From NCBI RefSeq assembly GCF_019966535.1, contig NZ_JAIMID010000006.1, positions 62,001 through 126,000 on the forward strand: a DNA stretch of 64,000 bases, in the 5' to 3' direction. The notes below the pieces were generated by a model. That model did not search any database and was not told the origin of the DNA. It worked only from the letters and a program-made list of their open reading frames with translations. The position numbers and the translations under genes were made by a program. This DNA comes from Mesobacterium pallidum (lineage in GTDB: Bacteria; Pseudomonadota; Alphaproteobacteria; Rhodobacterales; Rhodobacteraceae). Positions 44,481 to 53,641 of the stretch are shown here, piece after piece (the first letter of the stretch is position 1; each line of letters begins with the position of its first letter).

Positions 44481-45530
44481 TCACGCCCCGATCCGGGTGC
44501 CCGTCTCGATGTCGAAGAAGTGGCACTTGTCGGCGGGCACGCCGAAGGACACGGGCGCGCCGATCTTGGCGCGCCAGGACTTGTCCGCCTTGACGGAGAC
44601 CAGCGCATCCCCGAGCCGGACAGAGACCATCGTCGCGTCCCCCAGCAGCTCGAGCGTGTAGATCGGCGCCGTGATCGCGCCGGACGGCGCCACCACCGCG
44701 GCATCTTCCGCGCGAAAGCCGAGCGTGACGGGCTGGTCGGGCAGGTCGATGCCGGGGATTTCCGTGTGCGGCGCCAGGAAGACCCCGCCCCGCACCTCGC
44801 CGTCGATCAGGTTCATGGCGGGCGTGCCGATGAACCCCGCGACAAAGGTGTTGGCGGGCGTGTCGTAGATCTCGGTCGGGCTGCCGACCTGCTGGACCAC
44901 GCCCTTCTTCATGACGACGACGCGATCCGCGAGGGTCATCGCCTCGATCTGGTCATGCGTGACGTAGATGGTGGTGACGGCCAGTTCATGGGTCAGGTTC
45001 TTGATCTGCGCCCGCGTCGAGACACGCAGCTTGGCGTCGAGGTTCGACAGCGGCTCGTCCATCAGGAACACGTTGGGTTCGCGCACGACGGCCCGCGCAA
45101 GGGCCACCCGTTGCCGCTGACCGCCCGAGAGCTCGGCCGGCTTGCGATGCAGGAACGGGTCGAGTTCAACCATCGCCGAGGCGCGGCTCACCTTCGCATC
45201 GTGGGTCTTCGGATCGGACCCGCGCACCTTGAGCGGAAAACGGATGTTCTCGTAGACATCGAGATGTGGGTAGAGGGCATAGGACTGGAAGACCATCGCC
45301 ACGTCCCGGTCCTTGGGCTCGAGGTCGTTGACCCGCTTGCCGTCGATCAGGATGTCGCCATCCGTGACGCTTTCCAGGCCCGCGATCATGCGCATCGTCG
45401 TGGTCTTGCCGCATCCCGACGGCCCCAGCAGGACCAGGAATTCGCGATCCTTGATCGTCAGGTCGAATTCCTGCACCGCCTGGAAGGTGCCCCAGCGCTT
45501 GCTTAGCTTGCGCAACTGGATTTCAGCCAT
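44481..45530 (-). CDS. Sugar ABC transporter ATPase (UgpC/MalK type)
   Basis: This 349-residue ATPase has Walker A GPSGCGKTT, signature LSGGQRQR, Walker B VFLMDEPLSNLD and the H-loop YVTHDQ. A C-terminal regulatory OB-fold region follows (VTLGFRAEDA and ETGTRIGA), as in UgpC/MsmK. It starts the importer operon and is divergent from the SnoaL-like gene. The 151-base gap between them carries a palindrome matching one upstream of the cupin operon. The longer frame to 45737 runs into the divergent gene and is rejected. Confidence 0.95.
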   Translation of the reverse strand: MAEIQLRKLSKRWGTFQAVQEFDLTIKDREFLVLLGPSGCGKTTTMRMIAGLESVTDGDILIDGKRVNDLEPKDRDVAMVFQSYALYPHLDVYENIRFPLKVRGSDPKTHDAKVSRASAMVELDPFLHRKPAELSGGQRQRVALARAVVREPNVFLMDEPLSNLDAKLRVSTRAQIKNLTHELAVTTIYVTHDQIEAMTLADRVVVMKKGVVQQVGSPTEIYDTPANTFVAGFIGTPAMNLIDGEVRGGVFLAPHTEIPGIDLPDQPVTLGFRAEDAAVVAPSGAITAPIYTLELLGDATMVSVRLGDALVSVKADKSWRAKIGAPVSFGVPADKCHFFDIETGTRIGA

Positions 45531-45593
45531 GTTTTCCACCTGTTCATCATCGCTCCATCCAGACGTTAGGGACATCGACAGAAAAAGCAACAG

Positions 45594-45615
45594 TTTTGTT
45601 GACAATTTTGGCGAC
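45594..45615. promoter_or_regulatory. Candidate GntR operator (importer / SnoaL divergent promoter)
   Basis: The palindrome TTGTTGACAA lies at 45596-45605. It is the exact reverse complement of TTGTCAACAA at 50619-50628 upstream of the cupin operon. The flanks also agree: TTTTGT before and ACAATTT then CGA after, 18 of 22 positions over 45594-45615. It lies between the ATPase start and the SnoaL-like start. TTGT-NN-ACAA fits FCD-type GntR operators. Confidence 0.55.
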
Positions 45616-45681
45616 GAACCGCAAGGTGAGTTCAAGGCACTGAAATCCAGCCTGAAATACAAGCATCGAGAGGTACGAAGA

Positions 45682-46686
45682 ATGAGAGGATTTGACGAGA
45701 AATGGCGGGATGTCCCGCATTTCATCATCGGAATCACAAAGGAAATCTGGGAAGATCGCGAGATCGGCAGCCTGCGTCACCGCTATGCTCCGGGCCTTAT
45801 CGTGCGCTCTCCGGCCAGCGTGTTGACCGACAACACCCAGGTGATCGGCGCCACCATGAGCACCCTGTCCGAGTTCCCGGACCGGCAGCTCTTTGGCGAG
45901 GACGTGATCTGGTGCGACGATCCCGAGCGCACCAACGACGACACCGAGGCGTTCCTGTCATCGCACCGACTCATCTGCACGGCGACCCACACGCATCCGG
46001 GCGCCTACGGGGCCCCCACCGGCAAGAAGCTGTGCTACCGCATCCTGGCGGACTGCGCGATCCGGTCCGACGCGGTCTACGACGAATGGCTGGTCCGCGA
46101 CCAGAGCGCCATCGTCAAGCAGATGGGCTTTGACGTCGTGGACTGGGTGCGCGCCGCGATCGAACGCGAAGGCGGCCCGGACAAATGCGTCAAGCCGATG
46201 ACCCCGGCCAACGACGTCGCGGGCCCCTATACCGGCACCGGCAACCAGGACGAATGGGGCCAGCGCTATGCCGAGACGATCAGCCGGATCATGGCGGCCG
46301 ATTTCCAGGTGATCGGCACCGATTACGACCGCGCCTGCAACGTCCATTATCCCGGCGGGCTGGACACCTGCGGCCGCGAGGCCGTCGACCAGTTCTGGAT
46401 GGGGCTGCGGTCGTGCTTCCCCGACGCGACGTTCCGGATCGAGCACGTGATCGGCCGCGACGACCCGCTGCTGCCGCCCCGCGCGGCGGTGCGCTGGTCG
46501 CTGCACGGCAAGCACAGCGGCTGGGGACGCTTCGGCACGCCGACCGGCGCCGAAGTCTACGTGATGGGCATCAGCCACGCGGAATACGGCCCGTTCGGTG
46601 ACGATGGCGGCCCGGCCATCCGCAACGAGTTCTCCCTGATCGACGAAACGGCGGTATGGAAACAGATCATTCTCCAGACCGGCTGA
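45682..46686 (+). CDS. SnoaL-like/NTF2-fold protein with two domains
   Basis: This 334-residue protein appears to contain two SnoaL/NTF2-like cone domains, at about residues 10-150 and 200-330. The first has the HRYAPGLIVRSPASVLTDN segment, and the second has HYPGGLDTCGREAVDQFW and RWSLHGKHSGWG. SnoaL-like proteins include cyclases, isomerases and hydrolases, and the reaction here cannot be assigned. It is divergent from the ABC importer and overlaps the start of the GlxA-type regulator by 31 bases, implying joint expression. The ATG at 45682 follows a GAGAGG-type site. Confidence 0.78.
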   Translation: MRGFDEKWRDVPHFIIGITKEIWEDREIGSLRHRYAPGLIVRSPASVLTDNTQVIGATMSTLSEFPDRQLFGEDVIWCDDPERTNDDTEAFLSSHRLICTATHTHPGAYGAPTGKKLCYRILADCAIRSDAVYDEWLVRDQSAIVKQMGFDVVDWVRAAIEREGGPDKCVKPMTPANDVAGPYTGTGNQDEWGQRYAETISRIMAADFQVIGTDYDRACNVHYPGGLDTCGREAVDQFWMGLRSCFPDATFRIEHVIGRDDPLLPPRAAVRWSLHGKHSGWGRFGTPTGAEVYVMGISHAEYGPFGDDGGPAIRNEFSLIDETAVWKQIILQTG

Positions 46687-47714
46687 CATCGGTCTCCGGC
46701 CCGCGGGACCAGGCCCCCAGGGGGATCGCAACGATCGCCCTGGGCGCTGACGTGGAGCCGGTCGATTTCACCTTCGTCGGCCTCGGCTCCGCGTCGATGC
46801 TGGCCTTCACCTCGGCGGTCGAGCCGCTGCGCGTGCTCAACCAACTGGCGGGCCGCCGCATTGCACGGTGGCGGCTTGTCACCCCGGGCGGCGCGCCGCT
46901 GACCTTTTCCTGCGGGCTGAGCATGGCCGCCGAGGACCTGCCGGTCGATCTGCCGCGCCACGGCCGGGTGATCGTCTGCTCGGGCGCCGAACCCGAGGCC
47001 TCGCTGTCCGACCCGGTGACGGCGATGGTGCGACGGGCCTGGCGGCACGGGCACGTGGTCGGCGGAATCTGCACCGGCGCCTATACCCTGGCCCAGGCGG
47101 GATTGCTCAGGGGCCACGCCTTCACCCTGCACTGGGAGAACACCGAGGCGTTCGAGCTGCGCTATCCCGGCCTGCGCTCGACCCGCCAGCTGTTCGCCAT
47201 CGACAGGGCCATCATGACCTGCGCCGGGGGCACGGCCGCGACGGACATGATGCTGGCCGTCATCAATGACCGCTACGGCCCGGTCGCGGCGCGGGTGGTC
47301 ATGGAAATGTGCCTGCATCCGGCCATGCGGCCCCCGGGCGAGGCGCAGAAGGCGTCGCTGGCATTCGCCATGGGCGTCCGCAACGAAAGGTTCCTTGCGC
47401 TGGTCGAGGACATCGAGGACAGCGCGAACTGGCTCGACCCGATCGCCTCGATCTGCGAACGGCATGCGATGTCGCGCCGGCAGATGGAGCGGCTCTTCAA
47501 GAAATACACGGGCCATTCGCCGCGAAGCTACGCCAGGCTGCGCCGTCTTGACCATGCGCGGATGAGGTTGACCGCCACGAACCTGTCGATCCAGGAGGTG
47601 GCGTCGGAATGCGGCTTTGAATCCTCGCGCGCGTTCGCCATCAGCTTCAAGAAGCGCTTTGGCGTTACGCCCACCGACTATTCTCTGGCCCTGCGGGAAG
47701 GCGGACCGGCCTGA
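46656..47714 (+). CDS. GlxA-family (DJ-1/PfpI plus AraC HTH) transcriptional regulator
   Basis: The 352-residue regulator has an N-terminal class I amidotransferase-like domain (about 28-200), including the cysteine elbow GICTGAY and the TCAGGTAATDMML segment. A C-terminal AraC-type double HTH (about 245-340) follows, with SRRQMERLFKKY and the conserved second-HTH motif SIQEVASECGFESSRAFAISFKK (partly quoted: EVASECGFESSRAF). Relatives include regulators of carnitine and glycine betaine catabolism (CdhR, GbdR). It overlaps the SnoaL-like gene by 31 bases. The probable role is activation of the surrounding catabolic genes in response to a metabolite. Confidence 0.9.
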   Translation: METDHSPDRLTSVSGPRDQAPRGIATIALGADVEPVDFTFVGLGSASMLAFTSAVEPLRVLNQLAGRRIARWRLVTPGGAPLTFSCGLSMAAEDLPVDLPRHGRVIVCSGAEPEASLSDPVTAMVRRAWRHGHVVGGICTGAYTLAQAGLLRGHAFTLHWENTEAFELRYPGLRSTRQLFAIDRAIMTCAGGTAATDMMLAVINDRYGPVAARVVMEMCLHPAMRPPGEAQKASLAFAMGVRNERFLALVEDIEDSANWLDPIASICERHAMSRRQMERLFKKYTGHSPRSYARLRRLDHARMRLTATNLSIQEVASECGFESSRAFAISFKKRFGVTPTDYSLALREGGPA

Positions 47715-47802
47715 CCCGCGCTGCCTGAAAGGGTTGACCCTCCCCGTGCCCCCGCTTTGCGCTGTCACCCTGCCCCGACTGTCCCCGCTCCTGCGAACGT
47801 GC

Positions 47803-47862
<60 letters not shown>

Positions 47863-47870
47863 AAAAAGGA

Positions 47871-48581
47871 TCAGTCTTCGGCCAGGTCAAGCCACTGATG
47901 CAGGGCCTCGGCGCAAGCCTCCGGGGCTTCGATCAGGGCAAAATGACCCGCCCCATGGATTTCCGCGACCTCGCATGCGACCAGGTGGGCCGCGAGCTCA
48001 TGCGCCCGGTCGGGCGGCGTCGCGCGGTCGTCCTGCCCGGCAAGCACCAGGGTGCGCGCGGCGATCTTGTGCAGGGACGGCAGGTAATCCGGGCGCGTGA
48101 TCGCAATGTCCGTCTGTGCGCGAAAGGCCTCGGCCGAGGTTTCATCGGCCATGGCCAGGACCTCTGCCGCAAGGCTTTCCGTGCCTTTTGCATCCGTGCC
48201 GAAATAATGCGGCAAAAGCTCTTCCCGCACCATGGTGCCGCGCCCCGTTCGCCCGGCCGCACGCAGCTGCCTGCGGCGCAGGGGTGCCTGTCCGGGCCGG
48301 TCCGCGCGGCCCGTCGCGCCGCACATCACGAGGTTCCGGCACCGCGGCCCGAGCGAGAGCGCAAGCTCCATGGCCACGAAGTTCCCGAGGGAAAAGGACA
48401 GGATCGACACCGGGCCATCGGGCAAGGCCAGGCTGGCGGCGGTGGCCGCCGCCGTCGGCTTCCATTGGATCGTCTCGGACAGCACCGGCAAGGCCCGGCC
48501 CCTGCGCGCCACCAGCGCCAGCAGCGGCCCGAAGACGCGTGGCTGGCACAGCGTGCCCGGCACCAGCAGCCAGGGCTCCAT
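47871..48581 (-). CDS. Alpha/beta-fold hydrolase
   Basis: The 236-residue protein has the alpha/beta-hydrolase nucleophile elbow replaced or relocated: ILSFSLGNFVAME (about 61-73) holds the S-x-S-L-G type elbow. A C-terminal DDRATPPDRAHELAAH and the GAGHFALIE histidine segment complete the apparent catalytic set. The likely function is ester or C-C bond hydrolysis of a pathway intermediate. Its start overlaps the aldolase stop by one base, so cupin, aldolase and hydrolase form one operon. Confidence 0.82.
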   Translation of the reverse strand: MEPWLLVPGTLCQPRVFGPLLALVARRGRALPVLSETIQWKPTAAATAASLALPDGPVSILSFSLGNFVAMELALSLGPRCRNLVMCGATGRADRPGQAPLRRRQLRAAGRTGRGTMVREELLPHYFGTDAKGTESLAAEVLAMADETSAEAFRAQTDIAITRPDYLPSLHKIAARTLVLAGQDDRATPPDRAHELAAHLVACEVAEIHGAGHFALIEAPEACAEALHQWLDLAED

Positions 48582-49375
48582 CAGTAGCCGGTGCCGCCGG
48601 CGACGGCCACGCGGGACGGGCGCAGCTCGGCCAGGGCGCTGGCCATGGCCTTGGTGGCGATGCCGAAGTCGTTTCCGGGCGTGACGAGGTCGAACCCCTC
48701 GGCGATCCGCTGACGGCTCAGCTCGGTGTCGCCGCAGAAGATGCCGACGGGCTTTCCGGCCGCCGCGCAGACCTCGCGGATATGCCTGATCGCCTCGGTC
48801 GTCCGCGAGGTCTCCAGCCGTTCGGCCCCCGGCTTTTCGCCGAGCGCCAACGCCAGGTCGTTAGGGCCGACATAGAGCATGTCGATCTGCTCGAGCGCCA
48901 CGATATCCGAGACATTCTCGATCGCTTCCGCCGTTTCGATCATCGGAATCGTCAGGATCTCGCTGTTGGCATGGGCGACGTAATCCGCGCCGCCGTAGAG
49001 AAGCCCGCGCGCCGGGCCAAAGGAGCGCGTGCCTACCGGCGGGTAGCGGCACGCGCTGGCAAAGGCCTCGGCATCGGCCAGCGTCGAGATCATCGGGCAG
49101 ACGATCCCGTAGGCGCCGGCATCCAGCATGCGCATGATCTGGTCGGGGTGGTTGGCCGGCACCCGCACCAGCGGCACAGCGGAGCCGATCGAGATCGCCT
49201 GCAGCATCGCGACGGCATTCTCGAAACCGATCATGCCGTGCTGCAGGTCTATGGTCATGCTGTCAAAGCCCTGCTGGGCCGCCCCTTCGACCAGGTAGGC
49301 CGAAGGGATCGAATGCCACGAGTTCAGGGCCGGCACACCCTGAGCGAAAAGCTTGCGAAGCGTGTTCTCGCGCAT
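48581..49375 (-). CDS. HpcH/HpaI-family aldolase
   Basis: This 264-residue class II metal-dependent aldolase belongs to the HpaI/citrate-lyase beta family. Visible motifs are DLQHGMIG (D43, H45 region), a LVRVPAN segment carrying the catalytic arginine, GIVCPMI, and PMIETAEAIEN with the metal-binding glutamate. LYVGPNDLALALG carries the second metal ligand (D). Family members split or form 2-keto-acid aldols such as 4-hydroxy-2-oxoheptanedioate or 2-keto-3-deoxy sugar acids to give pyruvate. It lies between the cupin (four-base gap) and the hydrolase. Confidence 0.92.
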   Translation of the reverse strand: MRENTLRKLFAQGVPALNSWHSIPSAYLVEGAAQQGFDSMTIDLQHGMIGFENAVAMLQAISIGSAVPLVRVPANHPDQIMRMLDAGAYGIVCPMISTLADAEAFASACRYPPVGTRSFGPARGLLYGGADYVAHANSEILTIPMIETAEAIENVSDIVALEQIDMLYVGPNDLALALGEKPGAERLETSRTTEAIRHIREVCAAAGKPVGIFCGDTELSRQRIAEGFDLVTPGNDFGIATKAMASALAELRPSRVAVAGGTGY

Positions 49376-49379
49376 AGTC

Positions 49380-50519
49380 TCAGGCCGACGCGAAGGAGTA
49401 TTTCGGCATCAGGTGCGCCGCGACGACATAGCCGTTGGGATCGATGCCCAAGCCGCCCTCCTGCGCCGCCTGCACCACCTCGGGCGCGAACTCGGGCCGC
49501 TTGCGGTGATCCCCGGCGATGATCACGACCATCTCGACGGTCTCGTCCCCCATGTTCTGCATCTCGCACCAGGTGCCCGCCGGCAGCGAGAACGTGTCCC
49601 ATGCCTTCAGCGCAACCGTGGTCGAGGCGTCGTCGTTCAGGGACAGGCGCGTCTCGCCCCCATGCGAGATCAGCACCATCTTTTCGCCCAGCCGGAACCG
49701 CGACAGCCGCTGCCCGGGCGCAAGCCGCAGCCATTCCAGAGAGAAGCCGTGCGGATTTGTGATCTTGGCCTGATGGTCGCGGTTCTGCGTCATGCCCGCC
49801 CCGATGACCGGCGCCACCTGCGCGCCGCAGCCGTCCAGCTTTTGGTCCAGGAACGCCGGTTTCCAGTCACGCTCTTCTGCCGTGACGATGCGCTGCATCA
49901 TCTGCTCGGGCGTGTAACGCCGCAGCTGCGCCATGTCTTCCTTGGCCAGCGGCGTGATCAGGTCGTCCGGTGCGGGCTTCGGGTCGCCCTTGCTGGTATC
50001 GACCAGCATGTTCTGCGAATTGATGTAAAGTCCGTAATCGGCGGCCTCGTTGATGATGTCGGGATGCCAGATCACGCCGCCGGTGTTGTCCCCGCCAAGG
50101 CAGGTGAACAGCCAGCCGTCATCTGCACCGACATTCTGGAAGCCGCGGAAGATCCATGTCGGCACCGACATGATGTCGCCCGGGCCGGACACGTAGCTCC
50201 CTTCCTTGCCGTCATTGCCCCATTGGAATTTCCAGTTGCCACGGAAGTTCATGAAGACTTCGGCGGTGAAATGGATGTGCAGGTTGTTGGTGATACCATG
50301 CGGCATGGCCGCTGCACCGATGTTGAAGCCGTGCGGTTCGGGCAGGTTGATGACCTGTTCGCTGCTGCTGGTCACACCCGGGCCGATGATCGAGTAGTTT
50401 TCCTTGAGGTGGGACCCGGGCTTCTTGCAGTCGATGAAGGCCACGGTGCAGGACACGTAGTCCTCGCGCTGAACGTGGCGCCCTGCCGCCGCCTCCTGGG
50501 AAAGTCTCTGTTGTTGCAT
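49380..50519 (-). CDS. Double-cupin domain protein
   Basis: The 379-residue protein contains two cupin-type barrels. The first (about 70-160) has a metal-type pattern, HIHFTAEVF (His-x-His...Glu), then GPGDIMSVPTWIFRGF. The second (about 265-345) has GEKMVLISHGGETRLSL and AWDTFSLPAGTWCEM. Such bicupins include dioxygenases, isomerases and sugar-acid enzymes, and the reaction here is unassigned. It is first in the cupin-aldolase-hydrolase operon. Its upstream region carries a strong 30-base imperfect palindrome with TTGTCAACAA at its centre. Confidence 0.8.
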   Translation of the reverse strand: MQQQRLSQEAAAGRHVQREDYVSCTVAFIDCKKPGSHLKENYSIIGPGVTSSSEQVINLPEPHGFNIGAAAMPHGITNNLHIHFTAEVFMNFRGNWKFQWGNDGKEGSYVSGPGDIMSVPTWIFRGFQNVGADDGWLFTCLGGDNTGGVIWHPDIINEAADYGLYINSQNMLVDTSKGDPKPAPDDLITPLAKEDMAQLRRYTPEQMMQRIVTAEERDWKPAFLDQKLDGCGAQVAPVIGAGMTQNRDHQAKITNPHGFSLEWLRLAPGQRLSRFRLGEKMVLISHGGETRLSLNDDASTTVALKAWDTFSLPAGTWCEMQNMGDETVEMVVIIAGDHRKRPEFAPEVVQAAQEGGLGIDPNGYVVAAHLMPKYSFASA

Positions 50520-50608
50520 GTGCTGGGTCTCTCCTTGACGTGCATTGACCGACGTGCAGGCCTGGAAACGAAGGCGCGGCAGGTCACATTTTTCACCAGC
50601 CTACTAAC

Positions 50609-50638
50609 ATCGAAAATTTTGTCAACAATTTCGTCGAT
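50609..50638. promoter_or_regulatory. Candidate GntR operator upstream of the cupin operon
   Basis: A 30-base imperfect dyad is centred on TTGTCAACAA (50619-50628), with outer arms ATCGA/TCGAT; 10 of 14 arm positions pair. It lies 90-120 bases before the cupin start and just downstream of the GntR gene stop. Its core matches the site at 45596-45605 in reverse complement. It may overlap the cupin promoter. Confidence 0.6.
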
Positions 50639-50723
50639 ACAAAATGACGCCCGGCCCGGAATGCCAAAGGGCGCCCTTCGGCGCCCCTTGCGAGTTGGCG
50701 TCATACGCCTGGAAGACGGCCGC

Positions 50724-51368
50724 TCAGCTCACGCCGTGGCGCATTTCATACATCTGGCGATAGGCGCGGCTGGACTCGGGCAGGTGCGCCTTCACGGCGG
50801 CGACATAGGCCTCCGTGTCCTCTCCCTTCAGGGCCGAGATGATCTCGCGGTGCTCGCGGGTCACCTTGTCGAAGTAGTTCATGTCGTTGTACAAAATGCC
50901 ACGAACCTGGTGCACCTTGCGCGCATGATCGGCGATGGCCTGCTGCAGGGCGACATTCGGGCAGGCTTCGTATTGCCGCGCGTGAAGCCTGAGATTGAGC
51001 TGAAATACCTTTCGGAAATCCCGGTCCTTGATCGCCTGCTCGTGCTCGTCCTGGATGTCTTCAAGCTGACGCACCAGGGCCGGATCGGCGGGCAGCCTGG
51101 TCAGCCGCGCGGCGCTCGTTTCGAGAATCTCGCGCACCTGGTAAAGATCATCGACCGCGTCCGGTGTCAGCTCGGCGACCTGGACCCCCTTGTTCTTGAT
51201 CCAGACCAGCAGGCCCTGAGAGGCAAGCTCGTTCATCGCCGCCCGCAAAACGTACCTGGATGCCTTGTACCGTTCGATCAGCCGCTCTTCGGTCAGTTTT
51301 GTCCCAGCGGGATACACGCCGAAGACAATGTCTTCTTGAATGCGACCTGAAAGTGTCTGAGCATCCAT
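50724..51368 (-). CDS. GntR-family (FCD type) transcriptional regulator
   Basis: The 214-residue regulator has an N-terminal winged HTH (about 8-65, with RLIERYKASRYVLRAAMNEL and GVQVAELT). A C-terminal all-helical FCD ligand-binding domain follows (about 75-205, with LNLRLHARQY and HREIISALKG carrying the metal-binding D/H positions). The start at 51368 has a GGGGAG ribosome site. It lies directly upstream of the cupin operon on the same strand. FCD regulators typically repress sugar-acid or organic-acid pathways until the substrate binds. Its own 5' region contains a weaker relative of the two palindromes. Confidence 0.92.
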   Translation of the reverse strand: MDAQTLSGRIQEDIVFGVYPAGTKLTEERLIERYKASRYVLRAAMNELASQGLLVWIKNKGVQVAELTPDAVDDLYQVREILETSAARLTRLPADPALVRQLEDIQDEHEQAIKDRDFRKVFQLNLRLHARQYEACPNVALQQAIADHARKVHQVRGILYNDMNYFDKVTREHREIISALKGEDTEAYVAAVKAHLPESSRAYRQMYEMRHGVS

Positions 51369-51395
51369 GCATATCTCCCCTTCAATTGGCTGAAA

Positions 51396-51426
51396 TTTCA
51401 TCGACAATACCATCAATATTTTTGTC
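51396..51426. promoter_or_regulatory. Weak candidate autoregulatory GntR site
   Basis: TTTCATCGACAATA (51396-51409) and AATATTTTTGTC (51415-51426) lie 28-58 bases before the regulator start, in an AT-rich promoter-like stretch. Read on the minus strand, TTGTCGATGAAA shares TTGTC and the A-rich flank with the two stronger palindromes. The match is partial. Confidence 0.35.
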
Positions 51427-51555
51427 TGCCAATTGCGTTTTGGCGATTTCGCGCAGAACGGTACAACCTGGGCTCTGTGCCGGGTGATTTCCCCCCGTCA
51501 AAGCGGCCAGGTCGCAGGTTGACCGGCGCGGCACGCCCGGTGCCACGCGCGGGGC

Positions 51556-52536
51556 CTATGGAGAAAGCAGATCCAGCCCGAGGTCTGCCGCAAACGCGGC
51601 CCGGTCCTCTGGTGCCAGGTCAAGCGCCTGTCCGCGGAAGCTGGAGGCCACCTGCGCAGGCGTGCGGCAGCCGACCACCGGGATCACCGGGAAGGGCATG
51701 TCGCGGAACAGCGCCAGCATGATCTCGGTCGGGGCGGCGTCGTAGCGCCGGGACAATTCTATCAGCCGGGCCCCGCGCTCCCGGTTCGCCTGGTTGTCGT
51801 AGGCGTTCGCCGTCGCGGCATCCATGGTGCCGGCCCGCAGCTTGTCGAAATACCCCTTGGCCTGGGCCGAGTAGGGCGTTGCAAGCGCGCCGGACCTTCG
51901 GTGCCAGTCGATCATGGCAGGGTCCATCGCGTGCAGGTCCGCGGCCGCGCTGCCCGGTGTGCGTCGGGCCAGGCTCCATTCCGCCTGGTTCGCGACAAAG
52001 CCCTGCCAGCCATTGGCGCGCGCGGTCTCGCTTGACGTAGCCAGCCGCTTGGCCGACCAGTTCGACGCAGCGTACCGGGCCACCATCGACCCGGCCACCA
52101 GCTCCTCGAGCGCGCCAAGGATGTCCTCGACCGGCCGGGCGTCGTCGTCACGGTGCAGGTACACCAGCGGCAGGCAGGCCAGGCCCAGGTTCTCCAGCGC
52201 CTCTTCAACGTCCTGGCGCAGGCTGCGCGGATCGAGGCGGGTCACACCGGGCGTTCCCAGTGGCGGATGCCCGATCTTTGTCGCGACCACCATGCCCTCG
52301 GGCCTGCGGTCGGCCAGCCAGCGCCCGATCATCCTTTCGCTGCAACTCCGCTCCACCCCGGGCAGCCAGTCGGCATAGACATGGGCGGTATCGATGAAAT
52401 TGCCGCCGGCCGCCGCGAATGCGTCGAGCAGCGCGAAGGAGGCGTCCCGGTCGAGATCCCCGCCCAGGCGATTGCCGCCCAGGCACAGCGGGGACAGCGC
52501 CAGTCCGGTCCCGGCGACCTGGATGCGATCCGTCAT
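51556..52536 (-). CDS. Aldo/keto reductase
   Basis: This 326-residue NADPH-dependent oxidoreductase folds as a TIM barrel. The AKR catalytic tetrad can be read: D in FIDTAHVYADW, Y in the same motif, K in VVATKIG, and H in LVYLHRDD. The C-terminal cofactor segment is IPVVGCRTPAQVASSFRG. The substrate is a sugar- or aldehyde-like carbonyl, unassigned. The start overlaps the stop of the upstream dehydrogenase by four bases and has a GGGAGG ribosome site, so the two enzymes are co-translated. Confidence 0.93.
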   Translation of the reverse strand: MTDRIQVAGTGLALSPLCLGGNRLGGDLDRDASFALLDAFAAAGGNFIDTAHVYADWLPGVERSCSERMIGRWLADRRPEGMVVATKIGHPPLGTPGVTRLDPRSLRQDVEEALENLGLACLPLVYLHRDDDARPVEDILGALEELVAGSMVARYAASNWSAKRLATSSETARANGWQGFVANQAEWSLARRTPGSAAADLHAMDPAMIDWHRRSGALATPYSAQAKGYFDKLRAGTMDAATANAYDNQANRERGARLIELSRRYDAAPTEIMLALFRDMPFPVIPVVGCRTPAQVASSFRGQALDLAPEDRAAFAADLGLDLLSP

Positions 52537-53423
52537 CTGGCGCCTCCCAGCCCGCCCATGCGCTCGGACACTTCGAGGATCGCGTAGATGTCACGTTTTC
52601 CGCCCCCCGTCGCCTGGGCAAAGGCCATGAGTTGCCGCGCGGTCGACAGCAGCGGAAGCGGCATGGCGTCCGCGCGCGCCGTCTGCAGGATCATGTCGAT
52701 GTCCTTGGCGGCCGTGTCGATGTCCGACGGCGGCGTGTCGAAGTCGCGGGACTTGAGCACGGGCGCCTTCAGGCTCAGCTGCCGGGACCCGAGCGGACCC
52801 GCCTCGAGCACGTCGACCAGCATCCCGAGGTCAAGACCACCGCGCTCGCCGAAGGCAAGGGCCTCGCCGATCATGGCGGAATAGGTCCCGACGATGAGGC
52901 TGTGCACCAGCTTGAGATAGGCCGCCTCGCTGGCCGCGCCGACATGAAGAACTGTCGAGGCCATCGCCCGGAACGCGGGTTCGCAGGCCTTGAACCCCTC
53001 CGCCGGCCCGGATGCAAACAGCGTCAGGGTCCCGTCGGTGGCCGGACCGACGCTGCCTGCAACGGCCCCGCAAAGGTAGGTCGCATTCAGCGCCTCGGCC
53101 TGCTGCGCCACGGCCTCCGACGCGGCCGGTGTGACCGTCGAAAGATCGACATAGACGGCCCCGGACGCAAGGTTCGACAGGATGCCTTCGGGCCCAAGCG
53201 CCACTTGGTGCAGGATCGCGTCGTTCATGATCATCGAGATGACGATGTCGCTGCCGGCCGCGAGTTCCGCGAGCGTCTCGGCGCGGCGGCCCCCGTCCCT
53301 CTCCAATTGCGCCACGCGCGACGCCGAGACATCGTAGCCCGCCACGGCAAACCCTGCCTTCAGAAGGTTCTGCGCCATCGGCAGTCCCATACGGCCGAGA
53401 CCGGCAAACCCGATCGTGATCAT
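52533..53423 (-). CDS. 3-hydroxyisobutyrate dehydrogenase-like NAD(P)-dependent oxidoreductase
   Basis: This 296-residue beta-hydroxyacid dehydrogenase has an N-terminal Rossmann motif, GFAGLGRMGLPMA (about 5-17). The substrate loop is GAVAGSVGPATDGTLT, and the catalytic lysine sits in YLKLVHSL (about residue 170). Family members oxidise 3-hydroxyisobutyrate, tartronate semialdehyde, 6-phosphogluconate-like or L-threonate-type acids. It is the first gene of a two-gene operon with the aldo/keto reductase and is divergent from the LacI-type regulator. The ribosome site is AAGGAAC. Confidence 0.92.
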   Translation of the reverse strand: MITIGFAGLGRMGLPMAQNLLKAGFAVAGYDVSASRVAQLERDGGRRAETLAELAAGSDIVISMIMNDAILHQVALGPEGILSNLASGAVYVDLSTVTPAASEAVAQQAEALNATYLCGAVAGSVGPATDGTLTLFASGPAEGFKACEPAFRAMASTVLHVGAASEAAYLKLVHSLIVGTYSAMIGEALAFGERGGLDLGMLVDVLEAGPLGSRQLSLKAPVLKSRDFDTPPSDIDTAAKDIDMILQTARADAMPLPLLSTARQLMAFAQATGGGKRDIYAILEVSERMGGLGGAR

Positions 53424-53542
53424 GTTCGTTCCTTCATGTCTTTATGGCTTCAAGTCTTCCGAAGGGCGTGCGGCGCGCCGCATCGGGCCCGGCCGCTGGC
53501 GCCGTGCCGGGAGCGCGGCCAAGGTCTCAGGAAATGACTTCG

Positions 53543-53555
53543 TAGTCAAAGACTA
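53543..53555. promoter_or_regulatory. Small palindrome in the dehydrogenase/LacI divergent gap
   Basis: TAGTC-AAA-GACTA is a perfect 5+5 inverted repeat with an odd centre. It lies 120 bases upstream of the dehydrogenase start and about 90 bases upstream of the LacI-type start. A possible minus-10 box TATACT (53604-53609) lies in the same gap. LacI operators usually have an even, CG-centred core, so assignment to this regulator is doubtful. Confidence 0.35.
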
Positions 53556-53641
53556 ATTCCGTCTCATGGATCGATTTCCTGGTGCCTCGCGAAAATCCGT
53601 TGATATACTGTCGGAAAATGAGTGAGAGACGGCAGGACCTC

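Noticed and set aside
45313..45681. The N-terminal extension of the SnoaL-like frame.
   Set aside because: It is antisense to the ABC ATPase gene and the divergent promoter; the family similarity begins at ATG 45682.
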